From Athripsodes cinereus (taxonomy: Eukaryota > Arthropoda > Insecta > Trichoptera > Leptoceridae): a stretch of DNA of 64,000 nt. The stretch is from positions 22,483,237 through 22,547,236 of the forward strand of contig OX388307.1 in assembly GCA_947579605.1 (NCBI GenBank), written 5' to 3'. Position 1 is the stretch's first letter. Each line of letters opens with the position of its first letter. Both the position numbers and the translations under genes were made by a program. The notes under the pieces are model-generated. The model did not search any database and was not told the DNA's origin. It saw only the letters and a list, made by a program, of their open reading frames with translations. Shown piece by piece: positions 58,302 to 64,000 of this stretch.

Positions 58302-60339
58302 TAAAAATCGAGATTTGATCCAACCCTTAAAGTAGATGATCAATTCATAATTCCCTTAGGGATTTGATCTTATCTTGATTTTCATTAATTACCCTCCAAC
58401 ATTCTAAACCACCTGCCATTTAATGTTTTTCATAATGTCTAATGTAAGTTTTAAACAAAAAATCATTTCAGGTACTAACATTAGACCTATTTTTTCACAC
58501 AACTCGTAGTTTTTCACATCTCTCATCTCATAAAAAAATCATATTACGTAGAATAGTTGTACATCAATTATTTTGTGCAATTTGCTAATTGATTACACCA
58601 ACAGACACCTTGGTCTAATAAACAAAGACAAACAATAATATGAGTCAATGTTGTGATATTCGACAAGTTCACAGAAAAACTATTTTATACATTATTAGAT
58701 AAACAAATACTATTATACATAGCTACTTTTTATATTAAAAACCAACTGACATTAGTTTTATCGTCATCTCCTTGATGTTGGCATTTCAAACAAAATGAAA
58801 TCAATGTCTTTTTATTATATAAAAATAGTATTTACTAATAAATTATATATTTTATTATCTTAAGCGACGAATCAGGCTACCTATCCTGAATGTTTTATTC
58901 TTTATGGAACAGAGAAAATAACCTTGTATTCAATTCATACATTTATTATATTTGTAAAAAAGTCTCATTAAGCTAAAAATTGAGAGAATAAATTACAGAA
59001 AGTACTCAAAACACCTTATAATTATTTTAATGAAAATCTTTAAACGTGTATTTACTTACTGATTGTTTTAAATTTGATAAAATTGATTGTTAATTTGTTC
59101 TTTTAATTATTATAAAATGCAGAAATTATTCGTAATATTTAGGGCGTTGCAATCAAATAATGTGCTAAAAATTATTAAAATCATTATTGCAAACCTTTTA
59201 ACTGTTGATAATGATATAAAATAAAATAAAAATTTTAAATACGAGCATATTGTTCTCTGATCACTCGTAAACGAGTGGATGGCCTTTGATGATAGATAGA
59301 GGTAGAGCATATTGTTGGCTGTGAAGGTATTTGAGGAGTTATTTGGGATGTATAACAAACCCTTTACATCTTTAAAAAATAAGCATTTAGTGTTGGTACT
59401 TTTTTAATATCATGATAGAATCTATAAAAAATATATAAATTGATATTTCTAGAGAAATTATCTTCTTTCATGTCAACATTCATTGACATTATCTGTGCCG
59501 ATGTTATAATATTGTTTGCTAACATCGCTTTCAAGAGGTATTGTGTGACAATGAACTTTATGGAAATGTGCATGAACTCTATGAGAACTAATCATAATAG
59601 ATACTTACCACACACAACACAATCTACTAGATGTTCATACTACTAAAATAGATACAAATGTTTCTATAATTCACGTGACCGCGAAATGTTATTTTCTATC
59701 GCAAATTTTAAGTATTAATCTTCAATTCTTACCCGGTTCACCTTACACCACGGAACTATTATTAGAATATAATATTTCAAGATGGCACATTCCATAGTAG
59801 GTAAACATTTAATTAAAATACAGATGCTACTTCAAAATAATAAATAACTAACATTGAATTGTCAGCTATGTAACGCAATTATTTTTTATTTCGCCTTCAA
59901 CGTTCCTCGAAGGAACAATTTATTTTCATTCGGAACGATTTTATTATTTTTAATATTTTTCCCAAAATACTAATACCATCGCTATAAAAGTAGAAGATAA
60001 TATTTTTCCAGGACTCTCTTTCTCTTTATTTTTTTCTGGCATTGCACCCGATAGGTACTCGAGTTGTGCTGTTATTATCAACCACCGATTTCCACTTTAT
60101 TATCCAAATATTTTTCCATGACGCACTGTCGATATTCTTGTAAAACAGCAGCACAAACATATGTATTACTAGCTTGTAAAGATAATATAAATCAATGGTT
60201 TTTCCGCCCATTCAAAAATCTTATGACTTAATATTAGAAATATTTAATCAACAAAGATAACATTAAAAAACCTTTCTACATTATGGTCTATAAATGTATA
60301 AGATTATTTTTGTAGTATAGTCTACTACTACTACTACTA

Positions 60340-60600
60340 TACCATCACGGCATATCCCACAAGTGGGGTAGCCAGCAGATCAGCTGCATGTAAGAAACAT
60401 GCAAACTGTCCTCTTCGTGCCAATATAAAATCAAGACATTCAGGATGGGTGGCAAACCTCATCGCTGAATTTAAGATGTATAATGTCTTAATTTTTTGGA
60501 ACACCTGCCTTTTACAGGACACTCGAAAACTTACGCAGAAGAGTGGGAGACCAATTCATTACCGGGTGCTCCACGGATATCCCGTGTAATACCTATAGTT
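60340..60600 (+). repeat. R1 repeat copy, longest in window
   Basis: ACCATCACGGCATATCCCAC, AGTGGGGTAGCCAGCAGATC, ATGTAAGAAACATGCAAACT, GTCCTCTTCGTGCCA, CATTCAGGATGGGTGGCAAA, CTCATCGCTGAATTTAAG, CTTTTACAGGACACTCGAAA and AGAGTGGGAGACC. It serves as the reference for the other R1 copies. Confidence 0.8.
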
Positions 60601-61544
60601 CTTAATTAATATGGGTAACATCGATTACTCTTTCTACATCATGATCTTCAGATGTATTAGAATATTTATGTGATATATTTTGAAAACATTCATTGCCTTC
60701 TTTTCGCAATATTAATTTTATTTATGATATATCTATACAAAGGTGTCAAATAAACTTTAATTAACTCAACCAGATTCATCTTCCAGCAAAAAACGTTACT
60801 AACACTGATGACTATGGAATTCTTATTTAGTAGATCTGATATCAACCTACAAAGTGTATATCTACCATCTATTCATACGCATTATTCAACGTGCATTCAG
60901 TTCCATGGTTGTGCTGCCTTTTTAGTATAAATTATTGTTTAAATGCCTCTGCCTAATGTTGAAATAACTCAACTACTCTTTAGTACATTGACCGACACGC
61001 GACTGACATTGGTTGTTCGTTGAACTGATGTCAATAATAAATATTATTATTTAGCAATCAACAACAATCTTAAATATAAGTAGTTACGTATTTATATACA
61101 ATTATATCATACTTTGTCACTTGATATTTCAGTAATTTTCTTGAAGAAATATCCAAACTTTTTGTTCATTTTCATTTCATTGCATGTTACACGTAAATTG
61201 TTTCTACTAAACGTACTAAAACGCTATAAAAGAAGCTCCTCTTTAACCAATTTTTGTTCAATTTTATCAGTTGACAATTCATTCTGAAGATTTTATTTAC
61301 TTATCGGTTCATAGGATCATGGGATCTCCAAAATGGGAAATTTCATGATATTAAATTGATTAATTTTAATTCTTGCTGCAACACGTGAAAGTAAAGATAG
61401 AATAAAAGTAATAATAAATTTTCATTCCACAAAAATATACGATAGAAAAGTATAAAACAATAAAAATTAAACAAGTAATTTTGTACAATAGGAGAGTATA
61501 TAAATAGAATTTTATTTGAAGACAGAATATAATTAATTATTTAT

Positions 61545-61640
61545 CTATACCATCACGATATTCCATAAGTGGCATAGCCAGTGGACTCGATGTATGTGAC
61601 AAACATGCAGGGAGTCCTCTCTATGCCATAGAAATTAAAA
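61545..61640 (+). repeat. R1 repeat, 5' half
   Basis: TACCATCACGATATTCCATA, AGTGGCATAGCCAGTGGACT, GACAAACATGCAGGGAGTCC and TCTCTATGCC. A shorter scrap with ATGTATGTGACAAACATGCA follows at 62643-62690. Confidence 0.65.
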
Positions 61641-62915
61641 AAATATTACGTATAATTAAAATATATTCCACTATAGGTATTCCACCATACAATCATCTGC
61701 TTTGAGAGATCCACAAATTATGTATGACGGTATAAAACAAGCTTGTTGGTTACGCGAATATCTGAGATAATAATGATTGTATTATGTATGCTAGTACTTT
61801 ATGAGAATAACGAAGTCTTTACGTGAAAGTGAGTACAGACACAGGAGTTAAATAATAAATAATTTATACTTTGCGAAGGTATTAATTAATATATACGAAA
61901 TATAGCGATAATAAGTGTTTATCGTATAGGTAGCGAGATTTAATATTATGATATCCAATACAAAAATCCTACTGACCTCGTCCTGTAAAAAAGGAAACCA
62001 CGCAACTGAAATGTCAATCAGTAGGTACGTACTTCCATATTATGTTGTGTAGTGAATAATACAGGTACTTTATTTACAGTTTAACAACGCTATCAGCTGA
62101 TTTGTGGCATAGGTTTATGATATCGATGACTTGTGACTATCGATTACTTGATTTGCAAAATGCGTATATAAAAAAAAAACATAAAACAGGTTTCATTAAT
62201 AAATAAATAATTTCTGTCAACCAGTATTTTCTATCGCAGTTAAATATTGTAGTAAAAATGCTAGTTCTAAGTTAAGATTTATTGTTAAAACATGTACATA
62301 CCTTTTTTCCTTTTTTTAATTATAGAACATATGAATTTTCATTTAATTTGGAAACAATCAGAGATCTACTAGATATTATTTATAATTTCAGAATCAAATT
62401 ATGTACATTATTGTATTATAGACTTGAAATACTAAGGAAAAATTGGTATTATTACCAATCAAATTTAGCGACCAAACTCATTGATGTTGTAAGGCTTGAA
62501 AGGCATTGACTCAATGGTCAATCGTATAACTACCTGATAAATTCGCCTTGTGAGACAATAAAATATCTGGGTGTGACGATTGATTCGAACTTGATATGAA
62601 ATTTGTAGCAAAATAAATAAAACAAGTATTTTATTCAACAATAAATTGATGTATGTGACAAACATGCAAGTAGCCCTCTCTTGAAAAGTAGAATAAAACA
62701 CTTGTTTTATTTATTTCGCTATGGAATTCTACTACCTAAACACCGACACAGTGAATAAAATGAAATTTATACCTGAATAATCATTAATTTCGCTTGAAAA
62801 AGTTAAATATATTTTCGTAATTTTAAAAATACATGAAAACAAAAATATTGTCACATATAAAAACATGATTAGTAATTAAAACACTTATATCAAAATAATA
62901 ATAACAATATACATA

Positions 62916-63290
62916 CTATACTACTATACTATACCCGCACGCCGTGTCCCAGGTGGGGTAGGCAGAGAGAACGGAACGCCATGTCGCTCTATCCTTACAT
63001 ACTTCTTTCGTTTCCTCTACATTCATCCAGTTTCTCATACATGCACGCCGATTCCTCTTACTTAACACGCGACCGTCCTTGAGAATTTGATCCACGTGGT
63101 TAAGCCACGTAGTTCTTGGACGACCGCGCTTTCTCACACCCTCTCTTTCAGATAAATACACCCTCTTCGTCAATCTTACACCATCCATTCGCTCCACATG
63201 ACCAAACCATCTCAATTTATTTATACGCATTCTATCAACAACACTCCTCTTACATCCACTCATTCTTCTCTCTTTTCTTCATTCTTCTCA
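62916..63290 (-). pseudogene. 5'-truncated LINE with reverse-transcriptase C-terminus ('WFGHV' family)
   Basis: The minus strand is open from 63263 to 62916 (115 codons). It reads MSGCKRSVVDRMR, NKLRWFGHVERMDGVRLTKR, a basic GVRKRGRPRTTWLNHVDQIL segment, RACMRNWMNVEETKEVCKDR and SVLSAYPTWDTA. WFGHV-RM followed by RGRP and a W--V segment is the common C-terminus of several insect non-LTR reverse transcriptases. The frame then runs into a tail of TATAG/TAGTA units (62918-62935), matching the tail of the 56935 copy. The 5' part is missing. Confidence 0.82.
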
Positions 63291-64000
63291 ACAATATACC
63301 TACATAACATGTGACATTAAATAAAAAACGTTAATAGACAAGCTTTTTTCTAAGAAAATATTTTCTTCCCTAGAAGACAGATCATAATGAGCTAGAAAGA
63401 TAAGTTTTTAATCTTCTTCAGCAGTAATGTACGTTATTTATTCTGAATATCTCATTTGACGATTTATCACATGACTGTTGACCTGATAGGATTAGAATTC
63501 GTTGTTTGAATAATTATAAAGTCGACACAAAGATTTATATTACCTACGCATTTTTATGCCTCAAGAATTTCGTTAAGAATTTTATGGCTTGAAATAATAG
63601 CATTTTAATATTAAATTCTTATAATATTTTCACTCTTATTTTTATTTATTTTGCAAGTTTTCCCTGTTGGGGCATTAACCTATCTGATGTTTCCAAACTT
63701 TTCGAATAACATTGAACAGTTATGGTAATATAATTCATGATAAAAACAAACATGCATTTCAATGTTAATGAAAAAATACTTATCATAACAATATAAAAAT
63801 AAATAATATGTATTATCTAAATACATGAACTTATTTCTATCTGCATTGACAAACATATTATTATTATGAGTATGAAATGAGGAAAGATTTATAAAAAAAT
63901 ACATGGAAACTTTTTATTTATGGAGCGTGTTTTCATATTTCTGTTACATTAGTTAAATTCCTAAATTGATAATATTTCCTATTAATATAGATATCTACAA

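Larger units (their letters stand above)
53470..64000. other. Right end of the window: no confident gene
   Basis: AT-rich DNA with dispersed repeats (R1 copies, LINE fragments, L-hp tail, a CTAT microsatellite and a 53-bp tandem duplication). The unseen first exon of gene D may lie here or beyond. I found no minus-strand ATG with a GT donor in the required phase that could be supported. Confidence 0.45.

Noticed and set aside
59700..59810. Candidate first exon of SLC17 gene D on the minus strand (MECAILKYYILIIV...)
   Set aside because: It has an ATG and GT donors, but the donors leave phase 0 while the next exon at 53469 needs one carried base. The peptide does not resemble the N-termini of A-C.

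Overview
The window is AT-rich, intron-rich animal DNA. It is most likely from an insect and possibly a lepidopteran. The evidence is small spliced genes with GT-AG introns, a tandem cluster of insect-type SLC17 ('putative inorganic phosphate cotransporter') genes, and LINE tails with the stem-loop ends common in moth and butterfly genomes. The order-level call is inference. Exons were assembled by hand from splice sites, reading phase and protein similarity, with no transcript support.

Layout. (1) 1-6719, + strand: the 3' part of a claudin/PMP22-type four-pass membrane protein gene. Its introns carry a TA-flanked MITE, a ~230-bp near-perfect fold-back and decayed LINE pieces. (2) 9198-15354, + strand: a complete ten-exon gene for a coiled-coil axonemal protein of the CCDC96/CFAP184 type. 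Its 2-kb intron holds a 1.84-kb TIR-bounded DNA transposon with a broken insect-expanded gene inside. (3) 15933-20206, 21460-29668 and 31366-36345, all on the - strand: three complete eight-exon SLC17/MFS transporter genes (490, 494 and 499 aa) with the same exon phases. (4) 42141-53469, - strand: a fourth, more divergent SLC17 gene with an extra intron and no first exon found. (5) 47132-51035, + strand: a complete and apparently very young 3.9-kb Ty3/gypsy-type LTR retrotransposon inside a 6.7-kb intron of the fourth transporter, antisense to it. (6) 53470-64000: no confident gene; repeats, LINE fragments and a CTAT microsatellite.

How the parts relate. The four transporters are tandem duplicates, all transcribed right to left. 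Gene D keeps the more canonical family motifs. A-C share derived motifs, and B and C also share their first exon. The CFAP184-type gene converges on transporter A with 578 bp between the stops. The transporters belong to a family that moves organic anions or phosphate across plasma, lysosomal or vesicle membranes; the substrate cannot be read from sequence alone.

The most notable signals are: a textbook -1 frameshift signal (GGGAAAC, 6-nt spacer, stem-loop) between gag and pol of the LTR element; the lack of an ordinary tRNA primer-binding site in that element; the TIR transposon with hairpin ends and repeated internal motifs; an 8 x 115-bp tandem array built from a dispersed repeat and ending 14 bp from a splice acceptor; and two LINE 3' tails whose stem-loops are kept by different base pairs.
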